DNA of 64,000 bases from Myxococcus eversor (GTDB lineage: Bacteria > Myxococcota > Myxococcia > Myxococcales > Myxococcaceae). The stretch spans positions 124,001-188,000 of the forward strand of contig NZ_JAAIXY010000015.1 of NCBI RefSeq assembly GCF_010894455.1, given 5' to 3'. Positions within the stretch are counted from its first letter, which is position 1; each line of letters begins with the position of its first letter. The position numbers were made by a program, and so were the translations under genes. Shown one piece after another: positions 33,783 to 42,976 of this stretch. The notes beneath the pieces were generated by a model. The model ran no database searches. It was not told the DNA's origin and saw only the letters and a list, made by a program, of their open reading frames with translations.

Positions 33783-35639
33783 TCATGGAGAGAGCAGGGA
33801 GTTGCCCGTGCCGGACCTGCCGAGGCTGGCGCCGCGAGCGAGGCTGAGCTCGACACCCGCATCCTGGAGCGCGAGGCGCGCGGAGTAGGTGTCGCTTCGT
33901 CCCGCTGCGTCGCGTGCGAGGTTGAGCAGGGCGCGAGCGCGTTCGGCGTGGACGATGACGGTGCCCTGGCCGAACTCGGCGGCGCTGTCGCGAAGGTCGG
34001 CGAAGGCGCTGTCGGCGATGTCGAGTGCGTTGCCCACGTCGTCTTCACCCTGTTGGAGCGCCGCGTCCGCAGCGAGCATCCATTCGCCCGCGCTCTGGAG
34101 TGCGGAGAGGCGTTGCTGGCGGGAGCGCTCGGTGTCGACGGCGCGCTCGCCGAACGTGTCGACCTGCTGCTGGGTGGCCTGGGCGCTCTGTTCAATCTGG
34201 GTGTCGCGGGCCTTGAGCTCCTCTTCGACTTGCTGGAGGCGGGCCTTGAGTTGCGCCACCTCCTCGTCCGTGGCGGTGGGCTTGGCGTCCTGGGCTTGAG
34301 CGTTACCGGTCTGCTGCCCGCTCACGGAGGACTGCTGCTGAGGCTGAACGGGAGTGGTCGTCGACGAGCCAGAGCCGCCCTGACCATTGGTCTGCTCGCT
34401 TTCGGTGGGCCCGAAGCCACCGGCGGAGTCCTGACTCCCGGGCTGCGCAGTGGTGCCTGAGCCCGAGCCGCCAATCGCGTTCGAATTGTCGGGAGTCGGG
34501 GAGATGACCGAGCCACCAATCCCGTTCGGATTGTCGGGAGTCGGGGAGATGACCGAGCCACCAATCCCATTCGGATTGTCGGGAGTCGGGGCGGTGCTGG
34601 TGCCCGACCCGCCCGTCGCATCCTGATTGTCAGGTGTCGTCGTGGTGCTGGTGCCCGCTCCGCCCGTCACGTTCGGATCATCAGGCGTCGTCGTGGTGCT
34701 GGTGCCTGCTCCGCCCGTCGTGTCTTGGGTGGGCGTGCTCGTGCCCGTCACATCCGAGGGCGCCGTCGTCTCGGTCCCCATCGTGCCCGAGCCACCCGTC
34801 GCATCCTGGGTGCTGGGCTGTGTCGACAAGCCCGACCCCGTCCCCTGGGTAGGGGTCGTCGTTCCGGAGCCACCAGTCGAACCCTGAATGTCGGGCTGCG
34901 CAGTCGTGCCCATCCCCGACGAATCCGTGGGAGCCGTGGTCCCCGTCGAGTCAGAGCCACCAGTCGAGTCCTGACTCTCCGGCTGTGTCGCGGTGCTCGT
35001 TCCCGAGCCACCGGTGCCCGACTGAGTCATGTCCCCCGTGCCAGAAACACCCGTCGAGTCCCGCGACGTGGTGCCCACCGCATCCGGCCCGTCGATTCCG
35101 CCAGGCTGCGAGGCCGGAGACGGAGCCACGGCCTCGGTGTTCGAGCCTCCGGGCTGTGAGACTCGCGCATCGCCCGAGTTGTCCGAACCCGTCGACGTCT
35201 GTCCCGTCGTCACGCTCCCAGAACCACCGACGCCCGTGCTCGTTCCGTCATCGCCCGTCGTCCCGTCGGAGTCCTCCGTCCCGCTGCCACCGGTGCCTTC
35301 CTGCACCTGCGCGGGGATGGGCTCGTAGCGTTGATACGTCTCATCGACGGCCACCTGCCCGGACGTCGACGGCGCCTCACCATCCGGGAGGACCGGAGTG
35401 ATGTTGTAGCCGTAGCCATAGCCGCCATACGGAAGCGTCCCATCCGCCATCGGAGGTTGGATGACGTAGTTCGGGGGCAGCCATGCGCCATCCGCTTCCT
35501 CGGCGGCCTGCTCGTTCGCGTCTCGCAGCGCCGAGGCTGCCGGGTCTCTGACGGAGGGGTCCGTGGGAGAAGGGTAGGGCGGCTCGCTCTGGCCCTGCGC
35601 GAGGCTCAATCCGGCGGCGATGGCGATCCACAGGTTCAT
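33783..35639 (-). CDS. Exported Ser/Thr/Gly-rich repeat protein with C-terminal coiled coil
   Basis: The protein has 618 residues. A short signal peptide (M-N-L-W-I-A-I-A-A-G-L-S-L-A-Q-G) precedes a Pro/Tyr region, then about 300 residues of degenerate repeats built on G-G-S-G-T-S-T and T-P-D-N-P-N. The last 180 residues are alpha-helical: a coiled coil (E-E-V-A-Q-L-K-A-R-L-Q-Q-V-E-E-E-L) and a bundle ending in a Leu/Ala-rich segment. The repeats look like a flexible, perhaps glycosylated stalk. No known domain is visible. The start was set at 35639 by the signal peptide; no good ribosome site is seen. A terminator at 35737-35770 separates it from the operon upstream. Confidence 0.65.
   Translation of the reverse strand: MNLWIAIAAGLSLAQGQSEPPYPSPTDPSVRDPAASALRDANEQAAEEADGAWLPPNYVIQPPMADGTLPYGGYGYGYNITPVLPDGEAPSTSGQVAVDETYQRYEPIPAQVQEGTGGSGTEDSDGTTGDDGTSTGVGGSGSVTTGQTSTGSDNSGDARVSQPGGSNTEAVAPSPASQPGGIDGPDAVGTTSRDSTGVSGTGDMTQSGTGGSGTSTATQPESQDSTGGSDSTGTTAPTDSSGMGTTAQPDIQGSTGGSGTTTPTQGTGSGLSTQPSTQDATGGSGTMGTETTAPSDVTGTSTPTQDTTGGAGTSTTTTPDDPNVTGGAGTSTTTTPDNQDATGGSGTSTAPTPDNPNGIGGSVISPTPDNPNGIGGSVISPTPDNSNAIGGSGSGTTAQPGSQDSAGGFGPTESEQTNGQGGSGSSTTTPVQPQQQSSVSGQQTGNAQAQDAKPTATDEEVAQLKARLQQVEEELKARDTQIEQSAQATQQQVDTFGERAVDTERSRQQRLSALQSAGEWMLAADAALQQGEDDVGNALDIADSAFADLRDSAAEFGQGTVIVHAERARALLNLARDAAGRSDTYSARLALQDAGVELSLARGASLGRSGTGNSLLSP
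34465..34599 (-). repeat. Three tandem 45-bp repeats
   Basis: Three copies of a 45-base unit start at 34465, 34510 and 34555; the second and third are nearly identical at the DNA level. They encode G-G-S-V-I-S-P-T-P-D-N-P-N-G-I and variants. Further 51-base related copies continue to about 34720. In-frame length variation between strains is expected. Confidence 0.85.
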
Positions 35640-35736
35640 GCCGGCAGGATGTTCACTGCATGAATTCTCCGGCACCTCGTCGGCCCGAGCGCCCCTCGAC
35701 GGCCCGTCAGGGCGGCGACCTGCCCCGAAACGAGAA

Positions 35737-35770
35737 GGACCGCGCCCCCCGGGAATAGGAGGCGCGGTCC
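35737..35770 (-). terminator. Terminator of the GbsR-Lol-like operon
   Basis: A perfect 10-bp stem, GGACCGCGCC/GGCGCGGTCC, with a 14-base loop lies 29 bases past the last gene of the minus-strand operon. Confidence 0.65.
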
Positions 35771-35798
35771 CTGAATCACCCAGCGAGCGACGTCCGCT

Positions 35799-37430
35799 TC
35801 AGATGCTGATGCGCAGGCCCGCACCCAGCTCGAACGTGGGCGCCGCCAGCTTGAAGCCCTGAACAGGCTGCCCGTTGATGACGGTGTCCGGCACCGAGAA
35901 GCCGAGCCGGAACTCACCACCCTTGTGGCCGTAGTGCACCGCGCCGTACCCCTCGACCGTCAGGTAGCTGAGGGCGCGGTGGGTGACGTTGATGCGACTG
36001 ATGTACGACTTGTCCGAGAGGTTGCTGAGCGTGAAGAAGTTGAACGACGTGCGCTCGAGTGAGCCGGGCCGGTCCAGGAACAGGTACGCGGCGCCGTAGT
36101 GGCGCCCCAGATACAGCGGCTGGAAGGCTTCCTGCGCAATCAGGTACGGATAGCCGAAGGAGCTGGTGTAGCCCGTCGAGTTGTAGAAGTACTCGATGCC
36201 CAGCACGGCGATGTCGCTGTCGCCATACGCGAAGCTGTAGTTGGCGCCGCTCGTCACCTGGGGCGTGAGGCCCGTGGGGACATAGGCCTCCACCAGCGAC
36301 GTGTCCTGGAGGATCTCCTCGAACGTCGTGCCCTCGGGAATGCGGTACAGCGGGCGCTCGGTGCCCTTCTTGATGCCCAGCTCTCCGTAGATATCGACGG
36401 GCCCCAGCGCAGAAGAGAAGTCGAGCCCGAAGCGCGGCTTGCGGCCCCGCTGTGCCACGGCGCTCGCGCCAAGCTCCGCGGGCCCCAGGACGACCTCGGC
36501 GCGCAGCGCACCACCGATGCGGCTGAGGCGGTTGACCGGGTCGGACGCTCCGGAGCGAGGCACTCCGCCCGTGTTGTCGAGCAGCGCGCCCGCGTCGGTG
36601 CCCAGGTCATCCATCACCGCGATGCCATAGAAGTTCCAGCCCGTCGCTTCCCAGGGGACATGGACCTTCAACATGGACACGCCGGTGCGCAGGTCCACGA
36701 AGGCCAGCGGATTGCGCCGCTGCGGTGACAGGAAGTCGGTGGGGTTCCAGATCTGCCCCGTGCCCCACTTCACATGCTGCTTGCCGACGGTGAGGAACAC
36801 CGTCCGCTCGATGTCGAACCGGAGCCAGGCCTGGTCCAGCAGCACGCGCGGATTGGACGGCGCGTTGTTCGGGGTGGCGCCCGTCTGCGTGGCCACGGTG
36901 GGGTCGTAGCTCAACCGCCCCACCACGAAGCCGCGCAGCCGGTCCATCGGTCGCGCGTCGAAGTACCCGTCCACCAGCGTGGGCGCGGAGAACGACGTGT
37001 CACCGAACGACGTCCCCTCCGTCGCCGCCGCGAAGCCGCGCAGATAGAACTGCCCGCCAATCTTCAGCGGGTCATCCACCGCCTCCTCGGAGTCGAAGGC
37101 GCTGCGCGTCCCCGGCCCCGACAGCGCCTGCGAGTCCCGGTCTCCCGGCTCGGGCGGCGCCGGCGTCAACGGAGGCTGCCGCTCGGTCGCGTCGCCCGTG
37201 TTGCTCGCGTCGGCCGCCGCGGACGGCGCGGGTTCCTCGCCGAACACCTCGTCGTCACTGGGGCGCTCCGTCGTAGGAGGCTCCCCGGGCGTGTCCGCCT
37301 GAGCCGCGGGCTTGTCGTCCTCGCCCCCGAAGAGGGCATTCTCGTCCCGCTGCGCGGCCTGCGCGAGCGCGGTGGTGCCGGCGAGGGCCACGGACAGGGC
37401 CGTGGCCAGGGTGAGGGTGCGCGGGCTCAT
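35799..37430 (-). CDS. Outer-membrane beta-barrel protein, last gene of a Lol-like operon
   Basis: The protein has 543 residues. A signal peptide ends T-T-A-L-A-Q. Next is an acidic, Pro-rich stretch (about 25-105), then a long run of alternating amphipathic strands such as L-R-G-F-V-V-G-R-L-S-Y and V-F-L-T-V-G-K-Q-H-V-K-W-G-T-G-Q-I-W-N-P. The W-G-x-G-x-I-W-N-P motif resembles porins found with LolA-like proteins. The C-terminal strand ends in F-E-L-G-A-G-L-R-I-S-I, suiting BAM recognition. Its ATG overlaps the stop of the LolA-like gene (ATGA). It may be the outer-membrane acceptor or channel of the system encoded upstream; the cargo is unknown. Confidence 0.7.
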   Translation of the reverse strand: MSPRTLTLATALSVALAGTTALAQAAQRDENALFGGEDDKPAAQADTPGEPPTTERPSDDEVFGEEPAPSAAADASNTGDATERQPPLTPAPPEPGDRDSQALSGPGTRSAFDSEEAVDDPLKIGGQFYLRGFAAATEGTSFGDTSFSAPTLVDGYFDARPMDRLRGFVVGRLSYDPTVATQTGATPNNAPSNPRVLLDQAWLRFDIERTVFLTVGKQHVKWGTGQIWNPTDFLSPQRRNPLAFVDLRTGVSMLKVHVPWEATGWNFYGIAVMDDLGTDAGALLDNTGGVPRSGASDPVNRLSRIGGALRAEVVLGPAELGASAVAQRGRKPRFGLDFSSALGPVDIYGELGIKKGTERPLYRIPEGTTFEEILQDTSLVEAYVPTGLTPQVTSGANYSFAYGDSDIAVLGIEYFYNSTGYTSSFGYPYLIAQEAFQPLYLGRHYGAAYLFLDRPGSLERTSFNFFTLSNLSDKSYISRINVTHRALSYLTVEGYGAVHYGHKGGEFRLGFSVPDTVINGQPVQGFKLAAPTFELGAGLRISI

Positions 37431-38218
37431 CGACTCTTGCTCTCGAGCCAGGCCTTGGTGAAGAGGTTGGCCTCCAGCGCGCGCAGGTCCACGGACTTGA
37501 TGAGGACGATGGTGGAGTTGGCCTTCTCCACCTCGTCGTAGAAGCGGATCTCCTCGGGGTACCAGACGTCGGCGTTCTTGGACTCGCTGAAGACCTTCTT
37601 CCAGCGCGGGTAGAGCGCGGTGCGCATCAGCCGGCCGGAGAGGGCGTAGTCCTCGCGCTTGAGGATGTTGTTCGAGTCCTTGTCCACCCACAGCTTGACC
37701 ACGGGGTAGGCCACGTCCACGTTGGGCTTCACCTTCAAGAGCAGCTTGTGGGCGGAGTACTTGCCCAGCTTCGCCTCGCCCTCGTAGGTCGGGTCGAACT
37801 CCTCGGCCAGTCGGGACTCGTCGAAGTCGGCGCGCCGGCTGTCGGTGCCGGCGATGCGCTCGCGCTCGGTGCGCCGCTCCCACTTGCCCACGTTGGGGTC
37901 GTAGTTCCAGAGGTTCTTGTCCATCCGGAGGTAGCCCTTGCCGGCCTCCGTCTTGGGCTTGCTGAAGAGGATCATCAGCTTGTCGTCCGCGTCGCGCCGG
38001 TAGATGAACGCCTCGCGCACGTTGTCCGTCTTGTCCTTCTCCTTCTGCTCCAGATAGATGAGCGCTTTGTAGTCGCCCCCGTTGCGCTGGCGGTCATCGA
38101 TGGTCGCCAGCATCTGCGTCATGGCGGCCGGCTCCAGGGCCAGCGCCACGGGCGCGGACAACATGGCCACGGACAGCGCCGCGGCGGAAAACAGGTTCTT
38201 GAGGCTCATGGATTTCAT
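37427..38218 (-). CDS. LolA-like outer-membrane lipoprotein-sorting protein
   Basis: The protein has 263 residues. A signal peptide ends A-L-A-L-E-P. The mature part fits the LolA_like family of 'outer membrane lipoprotein-sorting proteins' found beside FtsX permeases: Y-K-A-L-I-Y-L-E-Q-K-E-K, then K-G-Y-L-R-M-D-K-N-L-W-N-Y-D-P and Y-P-V-V-K-L-W-V-D-K-D-S-N-N-I-L-K-R-E-D. Such proteins have a half-barrel that carries an acyl chain or other hydrophobic ligand through the periplasm. The start at 38218 overlaps the upstream stop as ATGA; a second in-frame ATG lies three codons later. Confidence 0.8.
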   Translation of the reverse strand: MKSMSLKNLFSAAALSVAMLSAPVALALEPAAMTQMLATIDDRQRNGGDYKALIYLEQKEKDKTDNVREAFIYRRDADDKLMILFSKPKTEAGKGYLRMDKNLWNYDPNVGKWERRTERERIAGTDSRRADFDESRLAEEFDPTYEGEAKLGKYSAHKLLLKVKPNVDVAYPVVKLWVDKDSNNILKREDYALSGRLMRTALYPRWKKVFSESKNADVWYPEEIRFYDEVEKANSTIVLIKSVDLRALEANLFTKAWLESKSR

Positions 38219-39516
38219 CCGATGTGGTGCATCGCCGTCACCGGCTTGAGGCGCGCGGCGAGGAAGGAGGGAATCAGCGAGATGAGCGTGGTGCAGGCGG
38301 TGATGAACACCATGGCGCCGACGACGGAGCCCGCGTTCACCACCAGGTGCAGCCGGTCCGACATGATGAACATCGCCACGGCTTCCGGGACGCCCACGTG
38401 GGCGGAGTCCACGCCCAGGCAGACGGCCAGTCCGACGAGCGCGCCCGCCAGGGTGCCCAGCGCCCCGAGCGTCATCGCCTCGAACAGGAACATCACCACC
38501 ACCCGGGTGCGCTGCATGCCGATGGCGCGCAGCGTGCCAATCTCCCGGGTGCGCTCCCGGATGGCGATCCACAGCGTGTTCATGATGCCCACGCCGATGA
38601 TGACCAGCAGCACGAAGATGAGGATGCCCGTCAGCCCGTTGAGCGCGGTGAGCGTCCAGGTGATGAACGACAGCTCATCCTCCCAGTTGGTGATGTCCAG
38701 CTTCTGCCCCGTCCACGCCTCGCGGTTGACGACCTCGAACTTCATCCAGAAGGCGCGAGGGTCATTGTCCATCAGCTGGTGGCCCGCGTCCGCCAGCACC
38801 GTGCGCAGCCGCGCCTGGACCTGAGGCACCTGGCTCACGTCCTTGAGGTACAGGTAGAGCGCGCCCGTGGTGTCGTCGCGCAGCTGGTACAGCGAGCGCA
38901 GCGTGTTGGACGGGACGAAGATGTTGAAGTCGCTCATCAGGCCCACGTCGGTGGCGATGGCCGCCACGCGGACGTCCACCGTGTTGTTGGTGCCGCGCAT
39001 GGTGGGGGCGGAGATGGTGATGGTGTCGCCCACCTTCACCTGGAGCTTCTTGGCCTGCTTCTCGAACAGGAGCACGGTGTTCTGCTCGTCGAGCCCGTCC
39101 AGGGTGCCCTCGTGGATCTGCAGGACCTGGCGGAAGCCCGGCTCGTCCTTCACGTCGATGCCGCCCACGCCCACTTGGAGCGAGCTGGACTCGCTGACGA
39201 TCTTGGCCCAGCCGCGCCCGCGCTGGACGGCGTAGTCCAGCTCCGGCACCTCCTTGCGGACCAGCTCGAGAATCTTCGGGAAGGCCGTCACCACGGGCGC
39301 GGCCTGGCCGGCGGTGACCTTGTAGAAGCCACCCACGTTGACGTGGCCGGTGGCGAGCGTGGTGGCGGAGCGCAGCATCGTCTCCTTCATGCCCGTGGAC
39401 AGGCCCATGAGGATGACGAGCAGCGCGGTGACGCCGGCGATGGCGCCGCCCAGGAGCAGCGTGCGCCGCCGGTGGGTGCCGAGGTTTCGGAATGCGATGA
39501 GGAAGAGTTGGAACAT
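38215..39516 (-). CDS. ABC permease of LolC/LolE (FtsX) type
   Basis: The protein has 433 residues. It has one N-terminal helix (T-L-L-L-G-G-A-I-A-G-V-T-A-L-L-V-I-L), a periplasmic domain of about 230 residues and three C-terminal helices. The conserved R-E-R-T-R-E-I-G-T-L-R-A-I-G-M coupling motif precedes the last two. This is the LolC/E or MacB topology. It is the second, shorter permease of the operon, and a heterodimer with the next permease is likely. The ATG at 39516 is four bases past the previous stop. Confidence 0.88.
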   Translation of the reverse strand: MFQLFLIAFRNLGTHRRRTLLLGGAIAGVTALLVILMGLSTGMKETMLRSATTLATGHVNVGGFYKVTAGQAAPVVTAFPKILELVRKEVPELDYAVQRGRGWAKIVSESSSLQVGVGGIDVKDEPGFRQVLQIHEGTLDGLDEQNTVLLFEKQAKKLQVKVGDTITISAPTMRGTNNTVDVRVAAIATDVGLMSDFNIFVPSNTLRSLYQLRDDTTGALYLYLKDVSQVPQVQARLRTVLADAGHQLMDNDPRAFWMKFEVVNREAWTGQKLDITNWEDELSFITWTLTALNGLTGILIFVLLVIIGVGIMNTLWIAIRERTREIGTLRAIGMQRTRVVVMFLFEAMTLGALGTLAGALVGLAVCLGVDSAHVGVPEAVAMFIMSDRLHLVVNAGSVVGAMVFITACTTLISLIPSFLAARLKPVTAMHHIG

Positions 39517-39520
39517 GGCC

Positions 39521-41629
39521 TTACTCGTCCGTCTGCATCGCCTGGAGGGGCGACACCCGCGTCGCGAGGAACGCGGGATAGAGGGTGGAAATGGCGGACA
39601 CCAGGAGGACAATCACGAAGGCCGCGATGAGGTTGCCGGCGCTCAGCGAGGGATAGAGGCGGGGACCGGAGAAGAAGAAGTAAAGCGCCTCGTTGCCGGC
39701 GGGGATGCCGGCGCTGCCCAGCGCGCTCATGATGCCGCTGCCGAGCAACGCGCCGCCCGCGCCGAAGACGAAGCCGAGCAGCACCGTCTCCACCAGCACC
39801 ATGCTCAGGATGAAGGAGCGCTGCGCGCCGATGGCCCGCATCGTCCCCACCTCTCGCACGCGCTGGAGGGTGGCCATCATCATCGCGTTGTTGATGATGA
39901 CCAGCGCGACGATGAAGATGATGAAGACGGCGAAGTAGAGCACCAGCTTCGCCATCAGCACGAACTGGCCGATGAGGCCCGCGGCCTGCTGCCACGACAC
40001 CACGCGCAGCTTCAGCCCCGCGGCCGTCGCGGACTGCTTCAGCTCCTCCATCGTCTGCTGGAGCTGCTCGGGGTCCTTGAGGATGATGGCCGCGCTGAGC
40101 GCCACGCCCTGTTCAATCTCCTGCTGGGAGTAGACGCGCGCGGCCAGGTCGTCCCGGCGCAACGCGCCCAGGGCACCCTCGAACGCCTTCGCGTCCTCGA
40201 TGAGCCCCGGCGTGGCCTCCGCCACCAGCGAGTTGCCGCTCTCCTCGCCGAAGAGCGCATCCTCGGCGTTGGCGCGGTCCACCGCCTTCAGGCCGCTGTT
40301 CTTCTGCAGCTCGGCGATCTCCGCCTTCCGGTCCGGACTGAGGTAGCCGTACAGCTCCCGGAAGGACATCAGGTCCATCAGGTTGATGACGCCGGCCATG
40401 GCGGACTTCTCCAGCCCCTTGAACTGATAGGTGCCGTAGATCTTCACGTTGACGCTCTGAACGTAGCCGGTGCGCGTGAAGGCGGTGATGGTGAGGTTGT
40501 CCCCCATGCGCATGCGGTACAGGTCCAGCAGGGGCGCCAGCTCCGCGTAGAACTGCTGGTAGCGCGTGTCGAAGTTGTCGTCGGTGGTGGTGAGGAACTC
40601 CGAGAGGAGCTTCTCCAGGGAGGGCTCCTGGTTGCCGAGCACCTTCTGCAGCCGCTCCACCGCCTGCCGCGTCTTGATGGGGTCCAGCTGGAAGAGGATC
40701 TCCCGCGTCTGCGTCTGGTTCTCCTTCACCCAGCGCTGCAGCTGCGGGTCGGCGTCGATGCGCTTCTGGTTGAGGTCCTTCTCCTGCTTGATGTTGTCCA
40801 GCCGCAGCGCCGTCTTCAGCTTGAGGAAGTTCTCGTAATAGAACTTGGACAGCAGCATGCCGCGCTTGCCCTGGGGCACCGGCTGGCCGTCGACGATCTC
40901 CATGCGGTCGAAGGTGCGCTGGAAGGAATCCAGGTCCGTGCCCACGTAGCGCATGTCCAACAGGTCTCCGTCCGGGAGCTGCGGGGCGATGCGGTTCTCC
41001 AGGAACTCCAGGGCGGCGAACGGGTCGTTCTCGAAGGTGTCCCAGAACGCGTCGGTGCGGGCGCGCGCCAGGGCCTCCGCCTCCTGTGGGTCCACGGCGG
41101 CGGAGCTGAGCAGCTCCCGGCTCTTGTTGCGCTGCTCCTCCATGAGCGACACCATCTGCCGCACGTGCGACTTGACGCTGTCGATGTTCGCGCGAAGGGC
41201 AGGGGACTCGCCCTCCTCCGCGCGCTTCTTGTAGAGGTCTCTCAGCCGCGCGAGCGTCAGGTCCACCGTGTTGCCGGAGGAGATGAGCGCGCCGCTGGTG
41301 CCCATGGGCACCACCGTCTTCACGTTGGGGTGCTTCTCCAGGAAGGGCTTGATGCGGCTGAAGTCGTCGAGCACCGCCAGGTCCGGCTCGCCGCCCATGC
41401 CGCCGTACAGGCTCAGCTCTTCCTTGGAGTCGTCCGAGTAGACCTGGAGGTGGCCGGCGACGCTGCCGATGATGCTGCGGCTCATCGCGCTGTCCATGCT
41501 GTCGAGCAGCGCGCCACCCACCACCACCAGCAGGGTGCCGAAGAAGATGATGCCGCCGATGAGGATGTTGATCTTGCTGGTGAACAGGTTGCGGAAGGCC
41601 ACCTGCATCAGCAACCGGAGCTGACCCAT
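39521..41629 (-). CDS. ABC permease of FtsX type with enlarged periplasmic domain
   Basis: The protein has 702 residues with the same four-helix FtsX layout as its neighbour (R-E-V-G-T-M-R-A-I-G-A motif before the last helices). The periplasmic segment is about 480 residues instead of 230. It includes a helical, charged insert (residues about 120-380; K-S-H-V-R-Q-M-V-S-L-M-E-E-Q, L-E-K-L-L-S-E-F-L) that may form a coiled arm. Such an extension is unusual for LolC/E and could contact the LolA-like protein or a substrate. It lies one base after the ATPase gene. Confidence 0.85.
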   Translation of the reverse strand: MGQLRLLMQVAFRNLFTSKINILIGGIIFFGTLLVVVGGALLDSMDSAMSRSIIGSVAGHLQVYSDDSKEELSLYGGMGGEPDLAVLDDFSRIKPFLEKHPNVKTVVPMGTSGALISSGNTVDLTLARLRDLYKKRAEEGESPALRANIDSVKSHVRQMVSLMEEQRNKSRELLSSAAVDPQEAEALARARTDAFWDTFENDPFAALEFLENRIAPQLPDGDLLDMRYVGTDLDSFQRTFDRMEIVDGQPVPQGKRGMLLSKFYYENFLKLKTALRLDNIKQEKDLNQKRIDADPQLQRWVKENQTQTREILFQLDPIKTRQAVERLQKVLGNQEPSLEKLLSEFLTTTDDNFDTRYQQFYAELAPLLDLYRMRMGDNLTITAFTRTGYVQSVNVKIYGTYQFKGLEKSAMAGVINLMDLMSFRELYGYLSPDRKAEIAELQKNSGLKAVDRANAEDALFGEESGNSLVAEATPGLIEDAKAFEGALGALRRDDLAARVYSQQEIEQGVALSAAIILKDPEQLQQTMEELKQSATAAGLKLRVVSWQQAAGLIGQFVLMAKLVLYFAVFIIFIVALVIINNAMMMATLQRVREVGTMRAIGAQRSFILSMVLVETVLLGFVFGAGGALLGSGIMSALGSAGIPAGNEALYFFFSGPRLYPSLSAGNLIAAFVIVLLVSAISTLYPAFLATRVSPLQAMQTDE

Positions 41630-41630
41630 G

Positions 41631-42380
41631 TCAGTGACCCTCCGCGCCTGCCGCCATGGCCCGCTTCGCCTCGGAGGGGGTCAGCCGGTCCAGGAACTTG
41701 CCGTCGGCCAGCCGCACCACGGCGTTCGCGTGGCTCATCACCTTGGCGTCGTGCGTGGAGAAGATGAAGGTGGTGCCTTCCTTCTGGTTCAGCTCCTTCA
41801 TCAGGTCGATGATGTTCTGGCCCGTCACCGAATCGAGGTTGGCGGTGGGCTCGTCCGCCAGCACCAACTGGGGCCGGGTGACGAGCGCGCGCGCCACGGC
41901 CACGCGCTGGCGCTGGCCGCCGGACAGCTCGTTGGGGCGGTGCTTGGCGTGGTCGGCCAGGCCCACCTGCTCCAGCAACTGGTTCACCCGCTCCTTGCGC
42001 TGGTTCTTGTCCAGCTTGCGCTGCAGGAGCAGCGGGAACTCCACGTTCTGGAAGACGCTGAGCACCGACACCAGGTTGAAGCTCTGGAAGATGAAGCCGA
42101 TGGTGTGCAGGCGCAGGTGGGTGAGCTGGCGCTCCGTGAGCTGCTTGGTGTCCTGGCCCGCCACGCTGACCACGCCCGAGGTGGCCGTGTCCACGCAGCC
42201 GATGAGGTTGAGCAGCGTCGTCTTCCCGCTGCCGGACGGGCCGGCGATGGAGATGAACTCCCCGGGGTGCACCTGGAGATCCACGCCTCGCAACGCCGGG
42301 ACGACCACCTTGCCCAGGGTGTAGTCCTTGGTCACGTTGGTGATGGAGACGATGGGTGATTGCGCGACTGCGGCGTTCAT
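41631..42380 (-). CDS. LolD/MacB-type ABC ATPase
   Basis: The protein has 249 residues with Walker A G-P-S-G-S-G-K-T-T, Q-loop F-Q-S-F-N-L, signature L-S-G-G-Q-R-Q-R, Walker B L-V-L-A-D-E-P-T-A-N-L-D and switch His in S-T-H-D. This is the LolD/MacB subclass that drives FtsX-type permeases. The ATG at 42380 has AAGGA nine bases upstream and overlaps the stop of the GbsR gene (ATGA). It powers the two permeases encoded next. Confidence 0.92.
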   Translation of the reverse strand: MNAAVAQSPIVSITNVTKDYTLGKVVVPALRGVDLQVHPGEFISIAGPSGSGKTTLLNLIGCVDTATSGVVSVAGQDTKQLTERQLTHLRLHTIGFIFQSFNLVSVLSVFQNVEFPLLLQRKLDKNQRKERVNQLLEQVGLADHAKHRPNELSGGQRQRVAVARALVTRPQLVLADEPTANLDSVTGQNIIDLMKELNQKEGTTFIFSTHDAKVMSHANAVVRLADGKFLDRLTPSEAKRAMAAGAEGH

Positions 42381-42877
42381 GCGGTGCGTCCTTTCGATGC
42401 CTTGGGGGTGCGGGGCGAGGGGCGGGCCGCGCGTGAGGCGCGCCACCGCTCGGCGATGCCGGCCATTTCGGCCAGGTAGAACTCACAGAAGTCCGCCGCC
42501 TCGCGCAGGTGCTGCTTGTGCGCGAGCTGCGGCGCGGAGAGGGCCTCCTGGCACACGCGGACGAACGCCTTGACGCTGTCCTCCGCGGTGCGAAGCCGGC
42601 TCTCCCAGCCGTCGTGGTTCACGACGTAGTAGTGCTGCCGGTCTCCGGGAATGCTGGCCGGCTCCACCAGGCCCATCGCCATGCTGGCGCGGATGTTGGT
42701 GGACACGGAGGCCGCGCTCACCTTGAGCACGCGGGCAATCTGCTGGAGCGAGAGCGGCTGGTCCGTCAGCATCAGGAGCGCGTGGATGCGCCCACCGATG
42801 CGCGTGCTGCCCTGCCGCTCGAAGTACAGCCCCATCGACTCGATGAAGCGCTGCTCCGCGGCATTCGGCTCCTTCAT
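42377..42877 (-). CDS. GbsR/MarR-family transcriptional regulator, first gene of operon
   Basis: The protein has 166 residues with a winged helix-turn-helix near residues 28-80 (L-T-D-Q-P-L-S-L-Q-Q-I-A-R-V-L-K-V-S-A-A-S-V-S-T-N-I-R). The G-R-I-H-A-L-L start and V-E-P-A-S-I-P-G-D-R-Q-H-Y-Y wing match the GbsR group. The C-terminal helices probably dimerise. GGAGG lies seven bases before the ATG. The palindrome over its own promoter suggests autoregulation of the whole export operon. Known GbsR proteins sense choline or control membrane and osmolyte genes; the signal here is unknown. Confidence 0.85.
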   Translation of the reverse strand: MKEPNAAEQRFIESMGLYFERQGSTRIGGRIHALLMLTDQPLSLQQIARVLKVSAASVSTNIRASMAMGLVEPASIPGDRQHYYVVNHDGWESRLRTAEDSVKAFVRVCQEALSAPQLAHKQHLREAADFCEFYLAEMAGIAERWRASRAARPSPRTPKASKGRTA

Positions 42878-42947
42878 TCACGGCCTCCGTCCCACCCCGA
42901 GGAGGCCGCGCGCGACAGACGTCCGCCGGGGCCCGAGTGGCGCCCGG

Positions 42948-42976
42948 CATCTAGTTCGTTCAGGTCATTCAGTCAA
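42948..42976 (-). promoter_or_regulatory. Sigma-70-like promoter of the GbsR operon
   Basis: On the minus strand TTGACT (42971-42976) and TAGATG (42948-42953) are separated by 17 bases. The -35 box lies inside the inverted repeat described next, so a bound regulator would block RNA polymerase. Confidence 0.55.
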
